From Hyperoodon ampullatus (lineage: Eukaryota > Chordata > Mammalia > Artiodactyla > Ziphiidae), in assembly GCA_949752795.1 (NCBI GenBank), contig CATKHW010000058.1, forward strand, positions 1,116,001 through 1,180,000: 64,000 bases of DNA. Direction: 5' to 3'. This document shows, piece after piece, positions 12,175 through 26,088 of the stretch. Position 1 is the first letter of the stretch. Every line of letters begins with the position of its first letter. The translations under genes and the position numbers were made by a program. The notes below the pieces were generated by a model. It worked only from the letters and a program-made list of their open reading frames with translations. It was not told where the DNA came from and did no database searches.

Positions 12175-13913
12175 CTTGTTATGCTGATGGGCGGGATGTA
12201 AATTGCCAACTGCCTCTCTGGAGGAGTGCATTCTGTTCCCTAAAACAAGTAAAGAACAGAGCTACAGAGCCAAGGGCACTACCTGTCTAGGGAATATACC
12301 TTGGGAAAACTGAAAATCAATAAGACAGAGCCACCCCAAAATTTAGGGCTGCACTGCATACAAGGACCTCAACTTGGATACACCTTAAGTATCCCAGAAA
12401 ATATAAACATGGTTCAAAAAATTGTGGTACTTACGTACGATGGAATATCCCTCAGCCATGAAATCAATGTCATAAGACCAGTAGCAGCAAAATGGGTGGA
12501 TTCAGGTACGATGATTCTAAGTGAAATAAGTCACACAGAAAAAGAAACTTATCATAAGATATCACTTATGAAGATCCTGTAAACATGGCTACACTTGAAC
12601 TGAGTTAGGAAAGAGAACAGTGTCTCACATTTAGAAAACACTCTTATACCTGCTTAAGGGGGAAGGAGAGGTGGGGTGATGCATAAAACCAGAGTTTGAT
12701 ATAAGCACAGGTACCGTTCCAAAAACCAACTATGGAATAGACAAGACCTACACCGTCCTCAGCGAAAGGGACTCAAAACCCCATATTTCCCACAGAGGAA
12801 AATATCTGACTAGTAAGAATCTTAAAACCTATGTATTGATATGTCTCCGTAAGGGAATCAAGTGTGTCTAGACTGGCATAAACATGGCAGCGAGAATCAG
12901 CTCAAACCCACTATAAAAAGGAATTTCAAAAACAAAACAAAAAAACTGGGAAATTCTTTACAATTCCTTCAGGGTCTCTGATGAAGGCTGGAATGACCCT
13001 ATCTACAATCACAGCTGGATGTGGCATAAGGAGGGACACTTGGGACTGAGACGATTGGTGAGATTGGGTGAGCAAATGCAGACCCTTTAAAGTAATAATG
13101 CATGGCACCCATTCCATGGGTCCGAACTCTCCAGGTTGAAGGGAATATTACTACAGCTATAACATGTGCGGGAAACCTAGAGAACGGACACACTGTGAAT
13201 ACGAAAGGTTTCTAAAACTCAACGAATAGTCCCTCTCCTGGTGCTCCAGTTTGACTTTCCGTCTGCTTTACTATCAACCTCCCAACTTGGAGAGACAGCC
13301 CCTTTAACCTGTTGGTTCGCACAGGTTGCCAATTTGGCAGAGGATGATAGGGAAGAGGGAGAACCAATGAGAGAGTAGCTGTTAGGCATTTGCACGGGCA
13401 CATATCACTGTAATTTCCCGGCAGGAAGAAGAATTAACCAAATTCTCAGCCACCCACCGGGAACCAGTATAGGTCCTGAACCAAAATTTTGGACTTGCGG
13501 TCAGCTCACCAAAAACGAGTTGAAAAATGGAGCTCAGGGGCACAGCCATTCACAAACTGGCCGAGTACTAAAGGACAACTATCGTCCAAAAATCTGTTGA
13601 GGGAAGGCAACGAGGCGGACTTGAAAGCGAGGCAGAATAGCAGGAAACAGATTTCAAGAGGTACGTTGGAATCGCCTTTAAAGCACAGGAAGAGGGGCAC
13701 AACTTCGACAATGATGCACTTGGCCAAAAAGGGCGTATGCGTTTTCTCCTGAATATATTCAGGAGAAAACGCATACGCCCTTTTTGGCCAAGCAAGCAAG
13801 CGGGCAATGCAAATCTGCACTACAAAGAAGTATCACTTCCCACCGGTCAAAAGGGACATCCACAAAATGTGTAAGAACAAGAAAGGCAAGACAGGCCCTG
13901 GAGAACAGGGAGC
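12175..13913 (+). repeat. Satellite monomer U8
   Basis: Distinct type shared only with U11: cccacagagg, caatcacagc, aagtaataatg, gctccagttt, acctgttgg, aggatgatag (13341-13350), tttgcacggg, agccattc. Private changes are acctgtctag (12281-12290) and gagtactaaa near 13564. Palindrome 13719-13792, perfect. Confidence 0.97.
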
Positions 13914-15653
13914 CTTGTTATGCTGATGGGCGGGATGTAAATTGCCAACTGCCTCTCTGGAGGAGTGCATTCTGTTCCCTAAAACAAGTAAAGAACAGAG
14001 CTACAGAGCCAAGGGCACTACCAGTCTAGGGAATATACCTTGGGAAAACTGAAAATCAATAAGACAGAGCCACCCCAAAATTTAGGGCTGCACTGCATAC
14101 AAGGACCTCAACTTGGATACACCTTAAGTATCCCAGAAAATATAAACATGGTTCAAAAAATTGTGGTACTTACGTACGATGGAATATCCCTCAGCCATGA
14201 AATCAATGTCATAAGACCAGTAGCAGCAAAATGGGTGGATTCAGGTACGATGATTCTAAGTGAAATAAGTCACACAGAAAAAGAAACTTATCATAAGATA
14301 TCACTTATGAAGATCCTGTAAACATGGCTACACTTGAACTGAGTTAGGAAAGAGAACAGTGTCTCACACTTAGAAAACACTCTTATACCTGCTTAAGGGG
14401 GAAGGAGAGGTGGGGTGATGCATAAAACCAGAGTTTGATATAAGCACAGGTACCGTTCCAAAAACCAACTATGGAATAGACAAGACCTACACCGTCCTCA
14501 GCGAAAGGGACTCAAAACCCCATATTTCCCGCAGAGGAAAATATCTGACTAGTAAGAATCTTAAAACCTATGTATTGATATGTCTCCGTAAGGGAATCAA
14601 GTGTGTCTAGACTGGCATAAACATGGCAGCGAGAATCAGCTCAAACCCACTATAAAAAGGATTTTCAAAAACAAAACAAAAAAAACTGGGAAATTCTTTA
14701 CAATTCCTTCAGGGTCTCTGATGAAGGCTAGAATGACCCTATCTACAACGACAGCTGGATGTGGCATAAGGAGGGACACTTGGGACTGAGACGATTGGTG
14801 AGATTGGGTGAGCAAATGCAGACCCTTTAAAGCAATAATGCATGGCACCCATTCCATGGGTCCGAACTCTCCAGGTTGAAGGGAATATTACTACAGCTAT
14901 AACATGTGCGGGAAACCTAGAGAACGGACACACTGTGAATACGAAAGGTTTCTAAAACTCAACGCATAGTCCCTCTCCTGGTGCTCCGGTTTGACTTTCC
15001 GTCTGCTTTACTATCAACCTCCCAACTTGGAGAGACAGCCCCTTTAACCTCTTGGTTCGCACAGGTTGCCAATTTGGCAGAGGATGAAAGGGAAGAGGGA
15101 GAACCAATGAGAGAGTAGCTGTTAGGCATTTGGACGGGCACATATCACTGTAATTTCCCGGCAGGAAGAAGAATTAACCAAATTCTCAGCCACCCACCGG
15201 GAACCAGTATAGGTCCTGAACCAAAATTTTGGACTTGCGGTCAGCTCACCAAAAACGAGTTGAAAAATGGAGCTCAGGGGCACAGCAATTCACAAACTGG
15301 CCGAGTAATAAAGGACAACTATCGTCCAAAAATCTGTTGAGGGAAGGCAACGAGGCAGACTTGAATGCGAGGCAGAATAGCAGGAAACAGATTTCAAGAG
15401 GTACGTTGGAATCGCCTTTAAAGCACAGGAAGAGGGGCACAACTTCGACAATGATGCACTTGGCCAAAAAGGGCGTATGCGTTTTCTCCTGAATATATTC
15501 AGGAGAAAACGCATACGCCCTTTTTGGCCAAGCAAGCAAGCGGACAATGCAAATCTGCACTACAAATAAGTATCACTTCCCACCGGTCAAAAGGGACATC
15601 CACAAAATGTGTAAGAACAAGAAAGGCAAGACAGGCCCTGGAGAACAGGGAGC
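13914..15653 (+). repeat. Satellite monomer U9 (1,740 bp)
   Basis: 8-A family with ggattttcaa before the A tract (shared with U12 and U15) and acaaataagt near its right end (shared with U3 and U12). Palindrome 15459-15532, perfect. Confidence 0.97.
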
Positions 15654-17391
15654 CTTGTTATGCTGATGGGCGGGATGTAAATTGCCAACTGCCTCTCTGA
15701 AGGAGTGCATTCTGTTCCCTAAAACAAGTAAAGAACAGAGCTACAGAGCCAAGGGCACTACCAGTCTAGGGAATATACCTTGGGAAAACTGAAAATCAAT
15801 AAGACAGAGCCACCCCAAAATTTAAGGCTGCACTGCATACAAGGACCTCAACTTGGATACACCTTAAGTATCCCAGAAAATATAAACATGGTTCAAAAAA
15901 TTGTGGTACTTACGTACGATGGAATATCCCTCAGCCATGAAATCAATGTCATAAGACCAGTAGCAGCAAAATGGGTGGATTCAGGTACGATGATTCTAAG
16001 TGAAATAAGTCACACAGAAAAAGAAACTTATCATAAGATATCACTTATGAAGATCCTGTAAACATGGCTACACTTGAACTGAGTTAGGAAAGAGAACAGT
16101 GTCTCACATTTAGAAAACACTCTTATACCTGCTTAAGGGGGAAGGAGAGGTGGGGTGATGCATAAAACCAGAGTTTGATATAAGCACAGGTACCGTTCCA
16201 AAAACCAACTATGGAATAGACAAGACCTACACCGTCCTCAGCGAAAGGGACTCAAAACCCCATATTTCCCGCAGAGGAAAATATCTGACTAGTAAGAATC
16301 TTAAAACCTATGTATTGATATGTCTCCGTAAGGGAATCAACTGTGTCTAGACTGGCATAAACATGGCAGCGAGAATCAGCTCAAACCCACTATAAAAAGG
16401 AATTTCAAAAACAAAACAAAAAAACTGGGAAATTCTTTACAATTCCTTCAGGGTCTCTGATGAAAGCTGGAATGACCCTATCTACAACGACAGCTGGATG
16501 TGGCATAAGGAGGGACACTTGGGACTGAGACGGTTGGTGAGATTGGGTGAGCAAATGCAGACCCTTTAAAGCAATAATGCATGGCACCCATTCCATGGGT
16601 CCGAACTCTCCAGGTTGAAGGGAATATTACTACAGCTATAACATGTGCGGGAATCCTAGAGAACGGACACACTGTGAATACGAGAGGTTTCTAAAACTCA
16701 TCGAATAGTCCCTCTCCTGGTGCTCCGGTTTGACTTTCCGTCTGCTTTACTATCAACCTCCCAACTTGGAGAGACAGCCCCTTTAACCTCTTGGTTCGCA
16801 CAGGTTGCCAATTTGGCAGAGGATGAAAGGGAAGAGGGAGAACCAATGAGAGAGTAGCTGTTAGGCATTTGGACGGGCACATATCACTGTAATTTCCCGG
16901 CAGGAAGAAGAATTAACCAAATTCTCAGCCACCCACCGGGAACAAGTATAGGTCCTGAACCAAAATTTTGGACTTGCGGTCAGCTCACCAAAAACGAGTT
17001 GAAAAATGGAGCTCAGGGGCACAGCAATTCACAAACTGGCCGAGTAATAAAGGACAACTATCGTCCAAAAATCTGTTGAGGTAAGGCAACGAGGCGGACT
17101 TGAAACGAGGCAGAATAGCAGGAAACAGATTTCAAGAGGTACGTTGGAATCGCCTTTAAAGCACAGGAAGAGGGGCACAACTTCGACAATGATGCACTTG
17201 GCCTAAAAGGGCGTATGCGTTTTCTCCTGAATATATTCAGGAGAAAACGCATACGCCCTTTTTGGCCAAGCAAGCAAGCGGGCAATGCAAATCTGCACTA
17301 CAAAGAAGTATCACTTCCCACTGGTCAAAAGGGACATCCACAAAATGTGTAAGGACAAGAAAGGCAAGACAGGCCCTGGAGAACAGGGAGC
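15654..17391 (+). repeat. Satellite monomer U10 (mosaic, 1,738 bp)
   Basis: Left part is U4/U13-like (tctgaagg, tttaaggctg, atcaactgtg, gacggttgg at 16533). Right part is U7-like (gaatcctaga at 16654, tacgagagg, gaggtaagg, gcctaaaagg, cccactggtc). One G is missing in tgaaacgagg (17101-17110). Palindrome 17197-17270 has the U6/U7 mismatch. Confidence 0.96.
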
Positions 17392-19130
17392 CTTGTTATG
17401 CTGATGGGCGGGATGTAAATTGCCAACTGCCTCTCTGGAGGAGTGCATTCTGTTCCCTAAAACAAGTAAAGAACAGAGCTACAGAGCCAAGGGCACTACC
17501 AGTCTAGGGAATATACCTTGGGAAAACTGAAAATCAATAAGACAGAGCCACCCCAAAATTTAGGGCTGCACTGCATACAAGGACCTCAACTTGGATACAC
17601 CTTAAGTATCCCAGAAAATATAAACATGGTTCAAAAAATTGTGGTACTTACGTACGATGGAATATCCCTCAGCCATGAAATCAATGTCATAAGACCAGTA
17701 GCAGCAAAATGGGTGGATTCAGGTACGATGATTCTAAGTGAAATAAGTCACACAGAAAAAGAAACTTATCATAAGATATCACTTATGAAGATCCTGTAAA
17801 CATGGCTACACTTGAACTGAGTTAGGAAAGAGAACAGTGTCTCACATTTAGAAAACACTCTTATACCTGCTTAAGGGGGAAGGAGAGGTGGGGTGATGCA
17901 TAAAACCAGAGTTTGATATAAGCACAGGTACCGTTCCAAAAACCAACTATGGAATAGACAAGACCTACACCGTCCTCAGCGAAAGGGACTCAAAACCCCA
18001 TATTTCCCACAGAGGAAAATATCTGACTAGTAAGAATCTTAAAACCTATGTATTGATATGTCTCCGTAAGGGAATCAAGTGTGTCTAGACTGGCATAAAC
18101 ATGGCAGCGAGAATCAGCTCAAACCCACTATAAAAAGGAATTTCAAAAACAAAACAAAAAAACTGGGAAATTCTTTACAATTCCTTCAGGGTCTCTGATG
18201 AAGGCTGGAATGACCCTATCTACAATCACAGCTGGATGTGGCATAAGGAGGGACACTTGGGACTGAGACGATTGGTGAGATTGGGTGAGCAAATGCAGAC
18301 CCTTTAAAGTAATAATGCATGGCACCCATTCCATGGGTCCGAACTCTCCAGGTTGAAGGGAATATTACTACAGCTATAACATGTGCGGGAAACCTAGAGA
18401 ACGGACACACTGTGAATACGAAAGGTTTCTAAAACTCAACGAATAGTCCCTCTCCTGGTGCTCCAGTTTGACTTTCCGTCTGCTTTACTATCAACCTCCC
18501 AACTTGGAGAGACAGCCCCTTTAACCTGTTGGTTCGCACAGGTTGCCAATTTGGCAGAGGATGATAGGGAAGAGGGAGAACCAATGAGAGAGTAGCTGTT
18601 AGGCATTTGCACGGGCACATATCACTGTAATTTCCCGGCAGGAAGAAGAATTAACCAAATTCTCAGCCACCCACCGGGAACCAGTATAGGTCCTGAACCA
18701 AAATTTTGGACTTGCGGTCAGCTCACCAAAAACGAGTTGAAAAATGGAGCTCAGGGGCACAGCCATTCACAAACTGGCCGAGTAATAAAGGACAACTATC
18801 GTCCAAAAATCTGTTGAGGGAAGGCAACGAGGCGGACTTGAAAGCGAGGCAGAATAGCAGGAAACAGATTTCAAGAGGTACGTTGGAATCGCCTTTAAAG
18901 CACAGGAAGAGGGGCACAACTTCGACAATGATGCACTTGGCCAAAAAGGGCGTATGCGTTTTCTCCTGAATATATTCAGGAGAAAACGCATACGCCCTTT
19001 TTGGCCAAGCAAGCAAGCGGGCAATGCAAATCTGCACTACAAAGAAGTATCACTTCCCACCGGTCAAAAGGGACATCCACAAAATGTGTAAGAACAAGAA
19101 AGGCAAGACAGGCCCTGGAGAACAGGGAGC
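17392..19130 (+). repeat. Satellite monomer U11
   Basis: Copy of U8, sharing all its diagnostic variants (for example aggatgatag near 18559) but keeping the usual accagtctag and gagtaataaa. Palindrome 18936-19009, perfect. Confidence 0.97.
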
Positions 19131-20870
19131 CTTGTTATGCTGATGGGCGGGATGTAAATTGCCAACTGCCTCTCTGGAGGAGTGCATTCTGTTCCCTAAA
19201 ACAAGTAAAGAACAGAGCTACAGAGCCAAGGGCACTACCAGTCTAGGGAATATACCTTGGGAAAACTGAAAATCAATAAGACAGAGCCACCCCAAAATTT
19301 AGGGCTGCACTGCATACAAGGACCTCAACTTGGATACACCTTAAGTATCCCAGAAAATATAAACATGGTTCAAAAAATTGTGGTACTTACGTACGATGGA
19401 ATATCCCTCAGCCATGAAATCAATGTCATAAGACCAGTAGCAGCAAAATGGGTGGATTCAGGTACGATGATTCTAAGTGAAATAAGTCACACAGAAAAAG
19501 AAACTTATCATAAGATATCACTTATGAAGATCCTGTAAACATGGCTACACTTGAACTGAGTTAGGAAAGAGAACAGTGTCTCACACTTAGAAAACACTCT
19601 TATACCTGCTTAAGGGGGAAGGAGAGGTGGGGTGATGCATAAAACCAGAGTTTGATATAAGCACAGGTACCGTTCCAAAAACCAACTATGGAATAGACAA
19701 GACCTACACCGTCCTCAGCGAAAGGGACTCAAAACCCCATATTTCCCGCAGAGGAAAATATCTGACTAGTAAGAATCTTAAAACCTATGTATTGATATGT
19801 CTCCGTAAGGGAATCAAGTGTGTCTAGACTGGCATAAACATGGCAGCGAGAATCAGCTCAAACCCACTATAAAAAGGATTTTCAAAAACAAAACAAAAAA
19901 AACTGGGAAATTCTTTACAATTCCTTCAGGGTCTCTGATGAAGGCTAGAATGACCCTATCTACAACGACAGCTGGATGTGGCATAAGGAGGGACACTTGG
20001 GACTGAGACGATTGGTGAGATTGGGTGAGCAAATGCAGACCCTTTAAAGCAATAATGCATGGCACCCATTCCATGGGTCCGAACTCTCCAGGTTGAAGGG
20101 AATATTACTACAGCTATAACATGTGCGGGAAACCTAGAGAACGGACACACTGTGAATACGAAAGGTTTCTAAAACTCAACGCATAGTCCCTCTCCTGGTG
20201 CTCCGGTTTGACTTTCCGTCTGCTTTACTATCAACCTCCCAACTTGGAGAGACAGCCCCTTTAACCTCTTGGTTCGCACAGGTTGCCAATTTGGCAGAGG
20301 ATGAAAGGGAAGAGGGAGAACCAATGAGAGAGTAGCTGTTAGGCATTTGGACGGGCACATATCACTGTAATTTCCCGGCAGGAAGAAGAATTAACCAAAT
20401 TCTCAGCCACCCACCGGGAACCAGTATAGGTCCTGAACCAAAATTTTGGACTTGCAGTCAGCTCACCAAAAACGAGTTGAAAAATGGAGCTCAGGGGCAC
20501 AGCAATTCACAAACTGGCCGAGTAATAAAGGACAACTATCGTCTAAAAATCTGTTGAGGGAAGGCAACGAGGCAGACTTGAATGCGAGGCAGAATAGCAG
20601 GAAACAGATTTCAAGAGGTACGTTGGAATCGCCTTTAAAGCACAGGAAGAGGGGCACAACTTCGACAATGATGCACTTGGCCAAAAAGGGCGTATGCGTT
20701 TTCTCCTGAATATATTCAGGAGAAAACGCATACGCCCTTTTTGGCCAAGCAAGCAAGCGGGCAATGCAAATCTGCACTACAAATAAGTATCACTTCCCAC
20801 CGGTCAAAAGGGACATCCACAAAATGTGTAAGGACAAGAAAGGCAAGACAGGCCCTGGAGAACAGGGAGC
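19131..20870 (+). repeat. Satellite monomer U12 (1,740 bp)
   Basis: Copy of U9 (8 A, ggattttcaa, acaaataagt) with private cttgcagtca near 20452 and gtctaaaaat near 20540. Palindrome 20676-20749, perfect. Confidence 0.97.
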
Positions 20871-22609
20871 CTTGTTATGCTGATGGGCGGGATGTAAATT
20901 GCCAACTGCCTCTCTGAAGGAGTGCATTCTGTTCCCTAAAACAAGTAAAGAACAGAGCTACAGAGCCAAGGGCACTACCAGTCTAGGGAATATACCTTGG
21001 GAAAACTGAAAATCAATAAGACAGAGCCACCCCAAAATTTAAGGCTGCACTGCATACAAGGACCTCAACTTGGATACACCTTAAGTATCCCAGAAAATAT
21101 AAACATGGTTCAAAAAATTGTGGTACTTACGTACGATGGAATATCCCTCAGCCATGAAATCAATGTCATAAGACCAGTAGCAGCAAAATGGGTGGATTCA
21201 GGTACGATGATTCTAAGTGAAATAAGTCACACAGAAAAAGAAACTTATCATAAGATATCACTTATGAAGATCCTGTAAACATGGCTACACTTGAACTGAG
21301 TTAGGAAAGAGAACAGTGTCTCACATTTAGAAAACACTCTTATACCTGCTTAAGGGGGAAGGAGAGGTGGGGTGATGCATAAAACCAGAGTTTGATATAA
21401 GCACAGGTACCGTTCCAAAAACCAACTATGGAATAGACAAGACCTACACCGTCCTCAGCGAAAGGGACTCAAAACCCCATATTTCCCGCAGAGGAAAATA
21501 TCTGACTAGTAAGAATCTTAAAACCTATGTATTGATATGTCTCCGTAAGGGAATCAACTGTGTCTAGACTGGCATAAACATGGCAGCGAGAATCAGCTCA
21601 AACCCACTATAAAAAGGAATTTCAAAAACAAAACAAAAAAACTGGGAAATTCTTTACAATTCCTTCAGGGTCTCTGATGAAAGCTGGAATGACCCTATCT
21701 ACAACGACAGCTGGATGTGGCATAAGGAGGGACACTTGGGACTGAGACGGTTGGTGAGATTGGGTGAGCAAATGCAGACCCTTTAAAGCAAAAATGCATG
21801 GCACCCATTCCATGGGTCCGAACTCTCCAGGTTGAAGGGAATATTACTACAGCTATAACATGTGCGGGAAACCTAGAGAACGGACACACTGTGAATACGA
21901 AAGGTTTCTAAAACTCAACGAATAGTCCCTCTCCTGGTGCTCCGGTTTGAATTTCCGTCTGCTTTACTATCAACCTCCCAACTTGGAGAGACAGCCCCTT
22001 TAACCTCTTGGTTCGCACAGGTTGCCAATTTGGCAGAGGATGAAAGGGAAGAGGGAGAACCAATGAGAGAGTAGCTGTTAGGCATTTGGACGGGCACATA
22101 TCACTGTAATTTCCCGGCAGGAAGAAGAATTAACCAAATTCTCAGCCACCCACCGGGAACCAGTATAGGTCCTGAACCAAAATTTTGGACTTGCGGTCAG
22201 CTCACCAAAAACGAGTTGAAAAATGGAGCTCAGGGGCACAGCAATTCACAAACTGGCCGATTAATAAAGGCCAACTATCGTCCAAAAATCTGTTGAGGGA
22301 AGGCAACGAGGCGGACTTGAAAGCGAGGCAGAATAGCAGGAAACAGATTTCAAGAGGTACGTTGGAATCGCCTTTAAAGCACAGGAAGAGGGGCACAACT
22401 TCGACAATGATGCACTTGGCCAAAAAGGGCGTATGCGTTTTCTCCTGAATATATTCAGGAGAAAACGCATACGCCCTTTTTGGCCAAGCAAGCAAGCGGG
22501 CAATGCAAATCTGCACTACAAAGAAGTATCACTTCCCACCGGTCAAAATGGACATCCACAAAATGTGTAAGAACAAGAAAGGCAAGACAGGCCCTGGAGA
22601 ACAGGGAGC
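20871..22609 (+). repeat. Satellite monomer U13
   Basis: Full-length U4 type, including tctctgaagg (20911-20920) and ggtcaaaatg (22541-22550). Private changes are gcaaaaatgc near 21788, gaatttccg near 21949 and ccgattaata near 22258. Palindrome 22415-22488, perfect. Confidence 0.97.
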
Positions 22610-24348
22610 CTTATTATGCTGATGGGCGGGATGTAAATTGACAACTGCCTCTCTGGAGGAGTGCATTCTGTTCCCTAAAACAAGTAAAGAACAGAGCTAC
22701 AGAGCCAAGGGCACTACCAGTCTAGGGAATATACCTTGGGAAAACTGAAAATCAATAAGACAGAGCCACCCCAAAATTTAGGGCTGCACTGCATACAAGG
22801 GCCTCAACTTGGATACACCTTAAGTATCCCAGAAAATATAAACATGGTTCAAAAAATTGTGGTACTTACGTACGATGGAATATCCCTCAGCCATGAAATC
22901 AATGTCATAAGACCAGTAGCAGCAAAATGGGTGGATTCAGGTACGATGATTCTAAGTGAAATAAGTCACACAGAAAAAGAAACTTATCATAAGATATCAC
23001 CTATGAAGATCCTGTAAACATGGCTACACTTGAACTGAGTTAGGAAAGAGAACAGTGTCTCACATTTAGAAAACACTCTTATACCTGCTTAAGGGGGAAG
23101 GAGAGGTGGGGTGATGCATAAAACCAGAGTTTGATATAAGCACAGGTACCGTTCCAAAAACCAACTATGGAATAGACAAGACCTACACCGTCCTCAGCGA
23201 AAGGGACTCAAAACCCCATATTTCCCGCAGAGGAAAATATCTGACTAGTAAGAATCTTAAAACCTATGTATTGATATGTCTCCATAAGGGAATCAAGTGT
23301 GTCTAGACTGGCATAAACATGGCAGCGAGAATCAGCTCAATCCCACTATAAAAAGGAATTTCAAAAACAAAACAAAAAAACTGGGAAATTCTTTACAATT
23401 CCTTCAGGGTCTCTGATGAAGGCTGGAATGACCCTATCTACAACGACAGCTGGATGTGGCATAAGGAGGGACACTTGGGACTGAGACGGTTGGTGAGATT
23501 GGGTGAGCAAATGCAGACCCTTTAAAGCAATAATGCATGGCACCGATTCCATGGGTCCGAACTCTCCAGGTTGAAGGGAATATTACTACAGCTATAACAT
23601 GTGCGGGAAACCTAGAGAACGGACACACTGTGAATACGAAAGGTTTCTAAAAATCAACGCATAGTCCCTCTCCTGGTGCTCCGGTTTGACTTTCCGTCTG
23701 CTTTACTATCAACCTCCCAACTTGGAGAGACAGCCCCTTTAACCTCTTGGTTCGCACAGGTTGCCAATTTGGCAGAGGATGAAAGGGAAGAGGGAGAACC
23801 AATGAGAGAGTAGCTGTTAGGCATTTGGACGGGCACATATCCCTGTAATTTCCCGGCAGGAAGAAGAATTAACCAAATTCTCAGCCACCCACCGGGAACC
23901 AGTATAGGTCCTGAACCAAAATTTTGGACTTGCGGTCAGCTCACCAAAAACGAGTTGAAAAATGGAGCTCAGGGGCACAGCAATTCACAAACTGGCCGAG
24001 TAATAAAGGCCAACTATCGTCCAAAAATCTGTTGAGGGAAGGCAACGAGGCGGACTTGAAAGCGATGCAGAATAGCAGGAAACAGATTTCAAGAGGTACG
24101 TTGGAATCGCCTTTAAAGCACAGGAAGAGGGGCACAACTTCGACAATGATGCACTTGGCCAAAAAGGGCGTATGCGTTTTCTCCTGAATATATTCAGGAG
24201 AAAACGCATACGCCCTTTTTGGCCAAGCAAGCAAGCGGGCAATGCAAATCTGCACTACAAAGAAGTATCACTTCCCACCGGTCAAAAGGGACATCCACAA
24301 AATGTGTAAGAACAAGAAAGGCAAGACAGGCCCTGGAGAACAGGGAGC
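22610..24348 (+). repeat. Satellite monomer U14
   Basis: U5 type (ttattatgct, ttgacaac, cacctatg, ccataagg, ctcaatccc across 23341, aaaatcaacg). Private changes are caccgattcc near 23542, atatccctg near 23838 and gcgatgcag near 24062. Palindrome 24154-24227, perfect. Confidence 0.97.
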
Positions 24349-26088
24349 CTTGTTATGCTGATGGGCGGGATGTAAATTGCCAACTGCCTCTCTGGAGGAG
24401 TGCATTCTGTTCCCTAAAACAAGTAAAGAACAGAGCTACAGAGCCAAGGGCACTACCAGTCTAGGGAATATACCTTGGGAAAACTGAAAATCAATAAGAC
24501 AGAGCCACCCCAAAATTTAGGGCTGCACTGCATACAAGGACCTCAACTTGGATACACCTTAAGTATCCCAGAAAATATAAACATGGTTCAAAAAATTGTG
24601 GTACTTACGTACGATGGAATATCCCTCAGCCATGAAATCAATGTCATAAGACCAGTAGCAGCAAAATGGGTGGATTCAGGTACGATGATTCTAAGTGAAA
24701 TAAGTCACACAGAAAAAGAAACTTATCATAAGATATCACTTATGAAGATCCTGTAAACATGGCTACACTTGAACTGAGTTAGGAAAGAGAACAGTGTCTC
24801 ACACTTAGAAAACACTCTTATACCTGCTTAAGGGGGAAGGAGAGGTGGGGTGATGCATAAAACCAGAGTTTGATATAAGCACAGGTACCGTTCCAAAAAC
24901 CAACTATGGAATAGACAAGACCTACACCGTCCTCAGCGAAAGGGACTCAAAACCCCATATTTCCCGCAGAGGAAAATATCTCACTAGTAAGAATCTTAAA
25001 ACCTATGTATTGATATGTCTCCGTAAGGGAATCAAGTGTGTCTAGACTGGCATAAACATGGCAGCGAGAATCAGCTCAAACCCACTATAAAAAGGATTTT
25101 CAAAAACAAAACAAAAAAAACTGGGAAATTCTTTACAATTCCTTCAGGGTCTCTGATGAAGGCTAGAATGACCCTATCTACAACGACAGCTGGATGTGGC
25201 ATAAGGAGGGACACTTGGGACTGAGACGATTGGTGAGATTGGGTGAGCAAATGCAGACCCTTTAAAGCAATAATGCATGGCACCCATTCCATGGGTCCGA
25301 ACTCTCCAGGTTGAAGGGAATATTACTACAGCTATAACATGTGCGGGAAACCTAGAGAACGGACACACTGTGAATACGAAAGGTTTCTAAAACTCAACGC
25401 ATAGTCCCTCTCCTGGTGCTCCGGTTTGACTTTCCGTCTGCTTTACTATCAACCTCCCAACTTGGAGAGACAGCCCCTTTAACCTCTTGGTTCGCACAGG
25501 TTGCCAATTTGGCAGAGGATGAAAGGGAAGAGGGAGAACCAATGAGAGAGTAGCTGTTAGGCATTTGGACGGGCACATATCACTGTAATTTCCCGGCAGG
25601 AAGAAGAATTAACCAAATTCTCAGCCACCCACCGGGAACCAGTATAGGTCCTGAACCAAAATTTTGGACTTGCGGTCAGCTCACCAAAAACGAGTTGAAA
25701 AATGGAGCTCAGGGGCACAGCAATTCACAAACTGGCCGAGTAATAAAGGACAACTATCGTCCAAAAATCTGTTGAGGGAAGGCAACGAGGCGGACTTGAA
25801 AGCGAGGCAGAATAGCAGGAAACAGATTTCAAGAGGTACGTTGGAATCGCCTTTAAAGCACAGGAAGAGGGGCACAACTTCGACAATGATGCACTTGGCC
25901 AAAAAGGGCGTATGCGTTTTCTCCTGAATATATTCAGGAGAAAACGCATACGCCCTTTTTGGCCAAGCAAGCAAGCGGGCAATGCAAATCTGCACTACAA
26001 AGAAGTATCACTTCCCACCGGTCAAAAGGGACATCCACAAAATGTGTAAGAACAAGAAAGGCAAGACAGGCCCTGGAGAACAGGGAGC
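24349..26088 (+). repeat. Satellite monomer U15 (1,740 bp)
   Basis: 8-A family with ggattttcaa, as in U9 and U12, but its right end has the usual acaaagaagt and gaggcggac. Private tctcactagt near 24979. Palindrome 25894-25967, perfect. Confidence 0.97.

Larger units (their letters stand above)
12175..22609 (+). repeat. Three-unit higher-order duplication (U8-U10 / U11-U13)
   Basis: U8 pairs with U11, U9 with U12, and the left part of U10 with U13, at a constant displacement of 5,217 bp. The U8 and U11 pair shares at least eight variants seen nowhere else in the window. U10 switches from U4/U13 type to U7 type between 16533 and 16654, marking the joint. Confidence 0.9.
3479..24348 (+). repeat. 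Older parallel block (U3-U5 / U12-U14)
   Basis: U4 pairs with U13 (five shared variants, including tcaaaatgga near the right end) and U5 with U14 (ctcaatccc). U3 pairs more weakly with U12 (acaaataagt, 8 A). Displacement at U3/U12 is 15,652 bp. More private differences separate these pairs than separate the late blocks, suggesting an older event. Confidence 0.8.
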
